NCBI GenBank assembly: GCA_963668595.1
Contig: OY764876.1
Location: forward strand, 62,001-126,000
Source: GWE2-42-39 sp963668595
GTDB taxonomy: Bacteria; Bacteroidota; Bacteroidia; Bacteroidales; Prolixibacteraceae
DNA: 64,000 nucleotides
Reading direction: 5' to 3'
Positions 42,703 through 51,155 of this stretch are shown here, piece by piece. The notes beneath the pieces are model-generated. The model made no database searches. It had not been told where the DNA came from and saw nothing but the letters and a program-made list of their open reading frames with translations. Each line of letters starts with the position of its first letter. Position 1 is the first letter of the stretch. The position numbers and the translations under genes were made by a program.

Positions 42703-45159
42703 TTATTCGAATTTCTGAGGCTTATCAACTTTGGTTTTCAGTAAAGCAACGTCCAATACTTCCTGAATGGTATCAACAAAGTGGAAACTAAGTCCTTCAA
42801 TGTAGATGTCTTTGATTTCTTCCAACTCTTTGCGGTTTTGCTGCGAAAGAATAATCTCTTTGATGCCTGCGCGTTTTGCTGCGAGAATTTTCTCCTTGAT
42901 TCCGCCTACAGGCAGTACTTTTCCGCGTAAAGTGATTTCTCCTGTCATGGCCATGTTTTTCTTCACTTTGCGCTGAGTGATGGCCGATGCCAGGGAGGTG
43001 ACCATTGTAATACCTGCTGATGGCCCATCTTTCGGAATAGCTCCTTCCGGAACGTGAATATGGAAATTGTATTTCTCGAAAAATCCATCCGGTATGTCCA
43101 AATCATGACTGTGCGATTTGATGTATTCCAGAGCCAGAACGGCAGATTCTTTCATCACGTCGCCCAGGTTTCCGGTTAAAGTTAGTCCTCCTTTGCCTTG
43201 ACTGATACTGGTTTCAACAAACAGAATTTCACCTCCGGCAGCAGTCCAAGCCAAACCGGTAACTACTCCGGCAAATTCATTGCCCTGGTAGGTTTCGCTC
43301 GTATAGGGCGGAACACCCAGTAATTCGCGGATGTCGGTTTTGGTAAGTGTTGTATTGTATGCTTCGCCAAAAGCAACTTTGCGGGCAATGCGGCGAACTA
43401 CTTTGGCAATTTTTTTATCCAGATCGCGTACGCCCGATTCGCGGGTGTAAAGCGAGATGATTCCTTCGATAATATCTTTTCTGAATTTTAGCTGATCAGA
43501 AGTTAACCCGTGTGCCTCCAGTTGTTTGGGAATCAGATGTCGTTTGGCTATTTCAATCTTTTCTTCTACAATGTATCCACTCACATCAATCAGTTCGAGC
43601 CGGTCGCGCAAAGGTGCAGCGATGGTATTCAGTGTGTTGGCGGTTGCAATGAACATGACTTTTGAAAGGTCATATTCCAGCTCAACGTAATTGTCATGGA
43701 ACTCGAAATTTTGTTCCGGGTCGAGTACTTCGAGCAATGCCGAAGCCGGATCGCCGTGGAAGTCAGACGAAACTTTGTCTATTTCATCTAAAATGAAAAC
43801 CGGATTCGACGATTTTGCTTTTTTGATGTTTTGCAGAATTCGTCCGGGCATAGCTCCGATATAGGTTTTACGGTGTCCGCGTATCTCTGCTTCGTCGCGC
43901 AAACCTCCCAAGCTCATGCGTATGTATTTGCGTCCAAGTGCCCGTGCAATCGACCGTCCAAGCGAAGTTTTTCCAACTCCGGGAGGACCATACAAGCAGA
44001 GAATCGGGGCTTTCATATCGTTTTTCAATTTCAATACGGCCAGATGTTCCAGAATGCGTTCTTTTACTTTTTCCAGTCCGTAGTGATCTTCATCCAATAC
44101 TTTTTCAGCATTTTTCAGATCAAAATTGTCATCGGTATATTCGTTCCACGGAAGTTCCAGAAGCGTCTGGCAGTAAGAAAATTGTACCGAATATTCTCCT
44201 GCAGCCGGGTTCAGACGATTCAGTTTGTTTACTTCTTTTTCGAAATATGCAGCCGTTTCTTCGTTCCATTTTTTCTCTTTTGCTTTTTCTTTCAAATCAG
44301 CAATTTCCTGTTCTACGGGGTTTCCTCCCAGTTCATCCTGGATGGTTTTTATTTGCTGATTCAGCAAATATTCGCGTTGTTGCTGGTCGAGTTCCAGTTT
44401 TACTTTTTTCTGAATATCTCGCTTCAATTCGGCCATTTGTACTTCTTTTACGAGGTACGAAATAGCCTGAATACCGCGGTCGCGAATGTTCGATATTTCT
44501 AATAATTCCTGCTTTTCTTCTACCTTGATGTCGGTATTTGAACAGATGAAATTGATCAGAAATGTTGAGTTTTCGATATTTTTTACTGCAAAAGTTGCTT
44601 CCGGCGGAATGTTCGACGAAAATTGAGCAATCTTTATCGACAGGTCTTTCAGAGAACCAACAATGGCTGAAAATTCAGTATTGTCTTCGGCTGGTTTTAT
44701 ATCTTCTAGAACCTGAATTTTTCCCTGCATGTACGGAAATTCCTGAGTTACTTCGAGTAACTGAAATCGTTTTTTACCTTGGATGATAACCGATGTTGTT
44801 CCGTCAGGCATTTCCAGAATTTTCAGGATTTGCCCGATTGTTCCGATTCGGTGCAGGTCATTAGCTCCCGGATCATCGTTCCCTCCATCAATTTGGGCAA
44901 TTGTTCCGAGCAAGCGGTTTCCCCGGTATGCTTCCTGTATTAACTGTAGCGATTTCTTTCTTCCGACAGTAATTGGCAGCACAACGCCCGGAAAAAGTAC
45001 CGTGTTGCGAAGTGGCAAAATTGGCAAATTGTCAGGTGCGTCAAAGTCAGTTAAATCCGAATCATCGCCGTCTGCAATAATTGGAATGAACTCAGAATCA
45101 TCATCGACCAATCCGCTGACGTATATTTTCTGAATATTTTGGTTCTTGTTTTCTCCCAT
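42703..45159 (-). CDS. lon: ATP-dependent protease Lon
   Basis: 818 residues. N-terminal LAN domain from about 45 (LPILPLRNTVLFPGVVLP), a coiled-coil helical region, and the AAA+ module with Walker A GPPGVGKT, Walker B VFILDEIDK, and sensor arginine further on. The proteolytic domain has catalytic S714 (DGPSAG) and K757 (GGIKEK), with the usual 43-residue spacing. Cytoplasmic protein quality control and turnover of regulators. A short acidic extension (20-40) precedes the LAN domain. It lies 82 bp downstream of the GlmU-like gene. Confidence 0.96.
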   Translation of the reverse strand: MGENKNQNIQKIYVSGLVDDDSEFIPIIADGDDSDLTDFDAPDNLPILPLRNTVLFPGVVLPITVGRKKSLQLIQEAYRGNRLLGTIAQIDGGNDDPGANDLHRIGTIGQILKILEMPDGTTSVIIQGKKRFQLLEVTQEFPYMQGKIQVLEDIKPAEDNTEFSAIVGSLKDLSIKIAQFSSNIPPEATFAVKNIENSTFLINFICSNTDIKVEEKQELLEISNIRDRGIQAISYLVKEVQMAELKRDIQKKVKLELDQQQREYLLNQQIKTIQDELGGNPVEQEIADLKEKAKEKKWNEETAAYFEKEVNKLNRLNPAAGEYSVQFSYCQTLLELPWNEYTDDNFDLKNAEKVLDEDHYGLEKVKERILEHLAVLKLKNDMKAPILCLYGPPGVGKTSLGRSIARALGRKYIRMSLGGLRDEAEIRGHRKTYIGAMPGRILQNIKKAKSSNPVFILDEIDKVSSDFHGDPASALLEVLDPEQNFEFHDNYVELEYDLSKVMFIATANTLNTIAAPLRDRLELIDVSGYIVEEKIEIAKRHLIPKQLEAHGLTSDQLKFRKDIIEGIISLYTRESGVRDLDKKIAKVVRRIARKVAFGEAYNTTLTKTDIRELLGVPPYTSETYQGNEFAGVVTGLAWTAAGGEILFVETSISQGKGGLTLTGNLGDVMKESAVLALEYIKSHSHDLDIPDGFFEKYNFHIHVPEGAIPKDGPSAGITMVTSLASAITQRKVKKNMAMTGEITLRGKVLPVGGIKEKILAAKRAGIKEIILSQQNRKELEEIKDIYIEGLSFHFVDTIQEVLDVALLKTKVDKPQKFE

Positions 45160-45241
45160 TTTCTTAATTCAATGTATGACATCGTGGCTGGATGCAGCCT
45201 CTTTTTCTCAATGCATTTACTTTAGGCAATAGCTATGCCAA

Positions 45242-46423
45242 TTAGTATCTGCGGTATATTTTGGTTTGTTCGAATACTGAAGTGATGATTTTTTTGTCGG
45301 TATCGGTCAGTATGACATTTCTGCGCGCCATCACTTTTTCTGCAGTATTGAGGACCGTGCGTACCGGATGTTCTTCAAATCCATGAGTTCCTCCGTTTGA
45401 AAACGAGGGGACAAAGTTTCGCGGATAGCCGCTGCCGTGAATGTTGCAGCCAACTCCAATCACTGTCCCGGAGTTAAACATGGTTTGGATGCCCGATTTG
45501 GAGTGATCGCCCATAATCAATCCGCAAAATTGCAGGCCTGTTTTCAAAAAACGCTGCGATGGATAATTCCAAAGCTTTACTTCCGAGTAATCGTTTTTCA
45601 GGTTTGAAGTATTGGTACTTGCCCCCAGGTTACACCATTCGCCAATGTACGAATGACCAAGAAAACCATCGTGCCCTTTATTCGAGTAGCCATGAATAAT
45701 TACGGTATTCAATTCGCCTCCGACTTTCGAATGTGGTCCGATTGTTACCGGTCCGTAGATGCGTGCACCCATATTAACGGTGGCATGTTCGCATAGCGCA
45801 AAAGGACCGCGAATAGTAGTGCCTTCCATAATTTCGGTATTGCAACCAATGTAAACCGGGCCCGAGGATGCATTGATGGTGACAAAATTCAGTTTGGCTC
45901 CGGCTTCGATAAAAATATTTTCAGAAGAAATAGTTTGAACCGTTTCCGGAATTACTGCGCTTTTGCGTTTGTGGGTTAATAGTTGAAAATCGGCTTCCAT
46001 TTCTTCTTTACTGAAATGAAACAGTTGCCAGGTTTTTTGAATGAGGCGCACCGGTTCTGTAATTTCTATCCATGTTTCGATGCTATCAGGCGAATTCCCA
46101 TTTTCAGGAAAAAAAGCAATAATGAGTTCTCCTTGTCTGAGACCTTGTTTGGCATTGAGTGTTGCGACCTGCGCTGCTAACGTTGCATTTGCACAGCAAT
46201 GTCCGTTCAGAAAGATTTGGTTTTTCTCTTCTTGCTGCGGATATTTTTCAGAAAGATAGTCTTCCGTCTTCCACGAGCTAATCGTCGTATTCAGTAATCT
46301 TTCCCATTTCTCACGGATTGTAAGTATTCCGCAACGCAGTTCGCTTACAGGCCTGGTAAATGTTAGTGGTAGTAAGTGGTTGCGCCATTGATCGTCGAAA
46401 AGAGTATATAAGCTGGCTTTCAT
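45242..46423 (-). CDS. GlmU-like putative sugar nucleotidyltransferase
   Basis: 393 residues from ATG 46423 (MKASLYTLFDDQWR); the upstream ATG at 46477 is rejected because it overlaps the L31 terminator. The N-terminal half has the family pattern LTFTRPVSELRCGILTIREKW, but a canonical GxGTRM nucleotidyltransferase loop is not visible. The C-terminal half is a left-handed beta-helix of hexapeptide repeats (about 185-350). This is the Bacteroidota group annotated as a GlmU-family sugar nucleotidyltransferase. UDP-GlcNAc-type chemistry is plausible but unproven. lon follows on the same strand. Confidence 0.75.
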   Translation of the reverse strand: MKASLYTLFDDQWRNHLLPLTFTRPVSELRCGILTIREKWERLLNTTISSWKTEDYLSEKYPQQEEKNQIFLNGHCCANATLAAQVATLNAKQGLRQGELIIAFFPENGNSPDSIETWIEITEPVRLIQKTWQLFHFSKEEMEADFQLLTHKRKSAVIPETVQTISSENIFIEAGAKLNFVTINASSGPVYIGCNTEIMEGTTIRGPFALCEHATVNMGARIYGPVTIGPHSKVGGELNTVIIHGYSNKGHDGFLGHSYIGEWCNLGASTNTSNLKNDYSEVKLWNYPSQRFLKTGLQFCGLIMGDHSKSGIQTMFNSGTVIGVGCNIHGSGYPRNFVPSFSNGGTHGFEEHPVRTVLNTAEKVMARRNVILTDTDKKIITSVFEQTKIYRRY

Positions 46424-46481
46424 GCTTTTCGGATTGTGAAATTTAATACGTGGCGTTTTTTGTACGTATTGAGGCAAAAAA

Positions 46482-46511
46482 CAAAAAAAGCCCCGTACTA
46501 ACGGAGCTTTT
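46482..46511 (-). terminator. Terminator of rpmE2
   Basis: On the minus strand AAAAGCTCCGT (46511-46501) pairs with ACGGGGCTTTTT around TAGT, continuing into a T run. Confidence 0.85.
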
Positions 46512-46533
46512 CAGGTATAGCATTATGTTTGGA

Positions 46534-46797
46534 TTATCTTTTTCTTGCATCCATGTGTTTCTGGTATCTGTTCATGAATTTGTCAACGCGACCAGCGGTG
46601 TCAACAAGTTTCATTTTACCAGTATAAAAAGGATGAGATGAGCTTGAAATTTCCAATTTCACCAACGGATACTCCACGCCATCGATTTCGATGGTTTCTC
46701 TGGTGTTAACCGTCGATTTTGTCAGAAAAACATGCTCGTTCGACATATCTTTAAACGCAACCATGCGATAGCTATCCGGATGTATTCCTTTTTTCAT
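46534..46797 (-). CDS. rpmE2: 50S ribosomal protein L31, type B
   Basis: 87 residues. It begins MKKGIHPDSYRMVAF and contains SSSHPFYTGKMKLVDTAGRVDKF (in two adjacent parts), the signature of L31. The zinc-binding cysteines of type A are absent, so it is the C-minus (B) form, which needs no zinc and often replaces L31A in Bacteroidota. Own promoter and terminator. Confidence 0.95.
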   Translation of the reverse strand: MKKGIHPDSYRMVAFKDMSNEHVFLTKSTVNTRETIEIDGVEYPLVKLEISSSSHPFYTGKMKLVDTAGRVDKFMNRYQKHMDARKR

Positions 46798-46833
46798 TGT
46801 ATTATCTCTTTATCATTTGTTAAAATCGGTTTG

Positions 46834-46864
46834 CAAAGATATATATACTTGTTTAATATGCAAA
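46834..46864 (-). promoter_or_regulatory. Promoter of rpmE2
   Basis: On the minus strand TTTG (46864-46861), a 19-nt spacer, then TATCTTTG (46841-46834). Both boxes match the Bacteroidota consensus; initiation about 35 nt before the start codon. Confidence 0.75.
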
Positions 46865-46902
46865 CCCTACCTGAAAGATTTTTTATTTTTTTATTTTGAA
46901 TG

Positions 46903-48075
46903 TTAATTTTCATGTGCGCCAATGATCGGTGCACGGTGAAAAGGCTTGTTCCGGTCGAATAAATAGCGCATGGTGTAATGTGTTTTTGCTTTTTTGCCAC
47001 CTACCGATTCATACAGACTGATAATTTTTGGGTTGAAATCGCCGGCCCACGAAAGTTCTACTTCTTTGTATTGCGGTTTCTGTTTCATCAATTTGTCCTG
47101 ATGCCAGAAAATGGCTGATTCAATCCCCGATTTCTGGTATTGGGGAACAACTCCCATAATCAGAATGCGGGTGCGGTTGATCTGCTTTGTTTTCTTATAC
47201 CAAAGAAATTTCAGCATATTGATCGGGTTCAGTTTCCCGTTTAATTTTTTCAGAATCTGATTAATATCCGGGATCATCACGAACATTGCAATCGGTTTTT
47301 CCTCGTGATAAGCAAACCAGATCATTTCCGGGTCGAGTACATCTTTCGAATCGACCAGGAAATCGCGCAAGTCTTGTGGATCGAGTGGTTTGAAATGCTC
47401 GTGAAAGCGCCATGCATCGTCGTACACCGAGCAGAAATCGGCAATAAATTTTTCGGTTTGGTCGTAACTGAAATGTCTGAACTGGTATCCCGGTTTTTGT
47501 GCCACCCAGCCTGCAATTTTCCAGAAACGTTCCGGGAACGGAACCGTATAGTCGAGGTGATAACTGTATTGCTCGAAATACACCTCAAAACCATATTTCC
47601 GGAAAAGGTCGAGATAATAAGGTGGATTGTAGGGCATTCCGTATCCCTGAGGTATGAAACCATCCACCAGCAAACCCCAGTTCATGTAATTTTCGCCAAA
47701 ATTTACCGGACCATCCATGGCTTCCATGCCTTGCGCTGCCATCCAGTTTTTAGCTGTATCGAAAAGCATTTTTGCCGCCTCAAAATCGTTCATGCATTCA
47801 AAATAACCGCATCCACCAGTTGGTTGCTCGTACGTTTTCGATTTTCCATGCTGAATGAACGCAGCAATACGCCCAATAGGTTTATTGCTGTGGTCGGTCA
47901 ATACCCAGCGTTCAGCCACTCCATCTTTAAATGAAGGGTTTTTCTCCGGGCTGAAAGTATTTTCAATCATTACCTCAAGCGGTGGTGCCCAGTTTTTGTC
48001 GTTCCGGTAAATGAGATGAGGAACTTTGTGAAAAAGTTTACGACTTTGGTTATCTGTTACTTTTATGATTTGCAT
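46903..48075 (-). CDS. GNAT-fold acyltransferase-like protein (YghO-like), copy 2
   Basis: 390 residues. N-terminal GNAT-like half (residues 20-130) with PIGRIAAF, GYFECMNDFEAAKMLF and MDGPVNFGENYMNWGLLVDG; C-terminal half with IAMFVMIPDINQIL and the acetyl-CoA-site-like LIMGVVPQYQKSGIESAIF, then ELSWAGDFNPKIISLYESVG. This is the two-GNAT-domain group that includes E. coli YghO. Substrate unknown. It is the downstream member of a tandem pair: the neighbour 51 bp upstream has the same length and the same motifs throughout. Confidence 0.7.
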   Translation of the reverse strand: MQIIKVTDNQSRKLFHKVPHLIYRNDKNWAPPLEVMIENTFSPEKNPSFKDGVAERWVLTDHSNKPIGRIAAFIQHGKSKTYEQPTGGCGYFECMNDFEAAKMLFDTAKNWMAAQGMEAMDGPVNFGENYMNWGLLVDGFIPQGYGMPYNPPYYLDLFRKYGFEVYFEQYSYHLDYTVPFPERFWKIAGWVAQKPGYQFRHFSYDQTEKFIADFCSVYDDAWRFHEHFKPLDPQDLRDFLVDSKDVLDPEMIWFAYHEEKPIAMFVMIPDINQILKKLNGKLNPINMLKFLWYKKTKQINRTRILIMGVVPQYQKSGIESAIFWHQDKLMKQKPQYKEVELSWAGDFNPKIISLYESVGGKKAKTHYTMRYLFDRNKPFHRAPIIGAHEN

Positions 48076-48126
48076 GACAGGTTATTTTGATGTCCAATTT
48101 ACAATAATTTTTAGATTCTGACTCCG

Positions 48127-49293
48127 TTAATCCAGAATGATGGGAAGTCGTTCAAACGGACGATTCTGATCGAACAGGTAGCGCATGGTTTCGTGGGTTT
48201 TGGCATATTTACTACCTACCGACTTAAATAGCGAAATCATTTTTGGGTTGAAATCGCCCACCCAACTCAATTCCATTTCGTTGTATTGTGTTTTTTTCAG
48301 AAGCACTTGCCTGATTTGCCAAAAGATACCCGATTCGATGCCGCTTCGCTGGAATGCCGGCACTACGCCCATCACCAATACCCGGCAGCGGTTGATCACT
48401 TTTTTTCTTTTCAGCAAAAGTAACCGGATGATATTAAATAGGTTGATTTTCCCATTTTTCAAGTGACAAAGCAATTGATTAATGTCGGGAATCATCATAA
48501 AAAAGGCAATAGGTTTTTCCTTGTGATATACGTACCAGATGAAGTCCTCTTCCAGAACCATTTTTGCATCGCGAATAAGAGCTTTCAGTTCGTCGCGTTC
48601 AATTTGTTTGTAATTGCCATGTTTGTTCCACGCTTGCTGGTGAATGGCAATGAAATCGTCGATGCAGCGATCTTGTTCCTTGAACGAAAACGTTTTAAAA
48701 TGAAAATCTTTTTTTTGAGCGACCCATGCTGCAATTTTCCAGAAACGCTCCGGAAGATCGGGGCTGGTAATGTCTAAATGATAAGTGAATTGCTGATAAT
48801 AGGTTTTGAACCCATAGTTTTCGAACAGTTTTCGGTAGTACGGCGGATGGTATTGCATGCCAAATCCCTGTTGTTGGTAGCCATCAACAAGTAATCCCCA
48901 ATTGAAAAAATTCTCGCCAAAATTAATTGGCCCGTCCATCGCGGTAATATTTTTTGTTTGAAGCCAGTTGCGGGCAGCGTTGAAAAGCTGGTTGGCTGCC
49001 TGTTGATTATCTGTGCATTCAAAATATCCGACACCTCCAGACTTGTCAGCACCTTCTTCCCATTTGCTGGGATCGTAAAATGCAGCAATTCTCCCGATAG
49101 CTTTTCCTTCATTTTTTACAATCCAACGTCGTGCATCCCCGTGAATGAAGCCGGCATTTTTTTCTGGATTGAAGACATCTTCAACCATCATTTGCAGCGA
49201 AAGAACCCAGTTGGGATCATTCTTGTAAATAGCAAATGGAACTTGATGAAATTCTGCAATGGTTTTTTTGTCTTGAACCTGAATAATTTCCAT
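48127..49293 (-). CDS. GNAT-fold acyltransferase-like protein (YghO-like), copy 1
   Basis: 388 residues, colinear with the next gene from end to end. Shared landmarks: AIGRIAAFYDPS, GYFECTDNQQAANQLFNAARNW, MDGPINFGENFFNWGLLVDG, PIAFFMMIPDINQLL, VLVMGVVPAFQRSGIESGIFW and ELSWVGDFNPKMISLFKSVG. The pair is a tandem duplication that has diverged mainly in surface regions. No signal peptide. The acyl acceptor is unknown. Confidence 0.7.
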   Translation of the reverse strand: MEIIQVQDKKTIAEFHQVPFAIYKNDPNWVLSLQMMVEDVFNPEKNAGFIHGDARRWIVKNEGKAIGRIAAFYDPSKWEEGADKSGGVGYFECTDNQQAANQLFNAARNWLQTKNITAMDGPINFGENFFNWGLLVDGYQQQGFGMQYHPPYYRKLFENYGFKTYYQQFTYHLDITSPDLPERFWKIAAWVAQKKDFHFKTFSFKEQDRCIDDFIAIHQQAWNKHGNYKQIERDELKALIRDAKMVLEEDFIWYVYHKEKPIAFFMMIPDINQLLCHLKNGKINLFNIIRLLLLKRKKVINRCRVLVMGVVPAFQRSGIESGIFWQIRQVLLKKTQYNEMELSWVGDFNPKMISLFKSVGSKYAKTHETMRYLFDQNRPFERLPIILD

Positions 49294-49380
49294 AGAAAAT
49301 ATTGGTTTGCTTGGTTGATTTTTTCGATAGCCGAAAATACAATTTGCCTGTGGAAAATAAAAACCACTTTGGGAGGATAC

Positions 49381-49421
49381 AAAAAAGACCCCGGTTTTTT
49401 ATAAGCTCCGGAGTCTTTTTT
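49381..49421 (-). terminator. Terminator of the BI-1 family gene
   Basis: AAAAAAGACCCCGG (49381-49394) and CCGGAGTCTTTTTT (49408-49421) form a 14-bp stem with one wobble pair on the minus-strand RNA, ending in six T. Confidence 0.85.
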
Positions 49422-49441
49422 ATATTATCAGTTGAAAATAA

Positions 49442-50221
49442 TTATTGTCTGCTTGATGCTAATTTCGACAGAAGTCGTAATAATTCGAGATACAGCCAGA
49501 TTAATGTTACCATTAATCCAAATGCGCCATACCATTCCATAAACTTAGGCGCTCCGGCACGGGCTCCCTGTTCAATCATATCAAAATCGAGAATCAGATT
49601 GAGTGCAGCAACTGCCACTACTACCAGACTGAAGCCAATACTGAATGTGCCGCTTCCGTGCAGAAATGACAGGTTGGCACCAAACAATCCGGCGATCATA
49701 CTTCCTAGATAAACCAACGCGATACCACCGGTTGCTGCAAAAATTACCATTTTGAATTTTCCTGTAGCGCGAATTGTTCCCGAACGGTACAAAAAGAGCA
49801 TGGTGAGGAAAACGCCAAAAGTAAGCGCAACAGCGCGCATTACCAATCCCGGATATTTTGCTTCGAAAAAAGCTGAAATTCCACCGAGAAAAACGCCTTC
49901 GAAAACAGCGTAAATGGGGGCCGAAATTGCGGCAGACTGTGGGCGGAAGGTGGTGATCAAAGCGGTGATCAGGCCTCCGATAGCACCAACAATCATCCAA
50001 ATACTTACTGCTGAAGTAGCGGCCTGTGGAAGTTCTGGATTATATACAGCAAAAAATTTGCTCCAGGTGAATAATGCCGCAAATACAACAATGACCAGCA
50101 TCAATACTGTTTTATTCATCGTTCCGCCGATGGTCATTGTTTCCTGATTTGCTCCGGCATACGATTGTTTGAAAACATTTCCGAATACGGGATTCGAAGA
50201 TTTTGTGAGATTCATATTCAA
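49442..50221 (-). CDS. Bax inhibitor-1 / YccA-family membrane protein
   Basis: 259 residues: a cytoplasmic N-terminal segment (1-35, NPVFGNVFKQ and TMTIGGTMNK) and seven transmembrane helices. The family motif region near the end reads LNLILDFDMIEQGARAGAPKFMEWYGAFG, in adjacent parts; the aspartates in ILDFDMIE are the conserved pair implicated in calcium leak in bacterial BI-1 proteins. Probably an ion leak channel or a stress-related membrane protein. The start could be ATG 50221 or the ATG two codons later. Confidence 0.88.
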   Translation of the reverse strand: MNMNLTKSSNPVFGNVFKQSYAGANQETMTIGGTMNKTVLMLVIVVFAALFTWSKFFAVYNPELPQAATSAVSIWMIVGAIGGLITALITTFRPQSAAISAPIYAVFEGVFLGGISAFFEAKYPGLVMRAVALTFGVFLTMLFLYRSGTIRATGKFKMVIFAATGGIALVYLGSMIAGLFGANLSFLHGSGTFSIGFSLVVVAVAALNLILDFDMIEQGARAGAPKFMEWYGAFGLMVTLIWLYLELLRLLSKLASSRQ

Positions 50222-50345
50222 TTCAATTTAATTACGAATACAAATGAATAAAAAATATGCCAAATACAACAAGGGCATTTGTACTGACTGAATAGCAGTG
50301 ATGGCAGTTTGAGACAGGATGTGTTTTTGTCAGAAATGTCAGGTT

Positions 50346-50966
50346 TTAATCGAAAAAAACTTCGCTTCGTTCTTCCCGGTGGTATTCAAACATCATTTTT
50401 ATTTGTCCCGACAGGTTGCGTGGTTTCGACAAGTCGGGCAACATATCTTCTGAAAACCATGCTACTTCATCGGTTTCGCTTCCGGCGCTGATTTGTTCTG
50501 AAATGGGTTTGCAAAGGATGAATATTTTATACACATACTCGAACTGCGGAGGCATGTTTTGTGCCGCTTTGTCGAGAATTGCCAAAATGCGTAGTGCTTT
50601 TACCTGAATGCCTGCTTCTTCGTAACACTCTTTTTCGGCAACCTGGCGGGCAGTGTAGCCAATATCGGCCCAACCCCCGGGCAAAGCCCATTTCCCATCA
50701 GCCTTTTCGCGTACCATCAGTATTTCATTTTCAGTATTAAAAACAACTGCGCGTACATCTACTTTTGGCGTTTTGTATCCCTGATTATCGATCAGTACTG
50801 GCTTGATTTTTTCAATTGGCACATCGGTCATTTTTTCGAGAAGCAGCAAACATATCTCTTGTATTTCTTCGTATCGTTCTAAATCAAAGGTGTTTTCTGA
50901 ATAATGTATTCCTGTTTCAGCCAAAGCCTGAATGCGTTTTATTTTTTCAAAAAAGTAATGTTTCAT
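50346..50966 (-). CDS. NUDIX hydrolase
   Basis: 206 residues. A helical N-terminal domain (1-60, IQALAETGIHYSENTFDLERY) of the kind found before NUDIX domains of nucleoside-diphosphate-X hydrolases. The NUDIX domain is at 68-200 with box 98-120, GGWADIGYTARQVA continuing EKECYEEAGI. Relative to the strict consensus, the first Glu is Tyr and the Arg is Lys, a variant common in this subfamily; the catalytic EE pair is intact. ADP-ribose or a nucleotide sugar is a reasonable substrate. Divergent from the glycosyltransferase gene. Confidence 0.85.
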   Translation of the reverse strand: MKHYFFEKIKRIQALAETGIHYSENTFDLERYEEIQEICLLLLEKMTDVPIEKIKPVLIDNQGYKTPKVDVRAVVFNTENEILMVREKADGKWALPGGWADIGYTARQVAEKECYEEAGIQVKALRILAILDKAAQNMPPQFEYVYKIFILCKPISEQISAGSETDEVAWFSEDMLPDLSKPRNLSGQIKMMFEYHREERSEVFFD

Positions 50967-51155
50967 TTTTTCTGTACCTAAATAAGTAGAATTAAAAGTA
51001 ACGATAATTCATGCTGATAGGAAGAAAACGAATTCATCGGAGTTATATTATACCAAGTTTTCATACGTTGACCCTCTGAATAAAGAAAATAAGCCAGATG
51101 AAAGAGTTGTTCATGTTGTGGAAAAAAATATCTTCGCAAGGCTAAACTAAAAACG

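Noticed and set aside
45186..45199. Small hairpin GGCTG-GATG-CAGCC followed by T-rich sequence on the plus strand
   Set aside because: The stem is only 5 bp and no plus-strand gene ends there; it lies between two minus-strand genes where the T-rich side is upstream.
50643..50675. NUDIX box deviations as a sign of an inactive enzyme
   Set aside because: The catalytic EE pair is intact, and Tyr/Lys at the variable positions is usual for this NUDIX subgroup.
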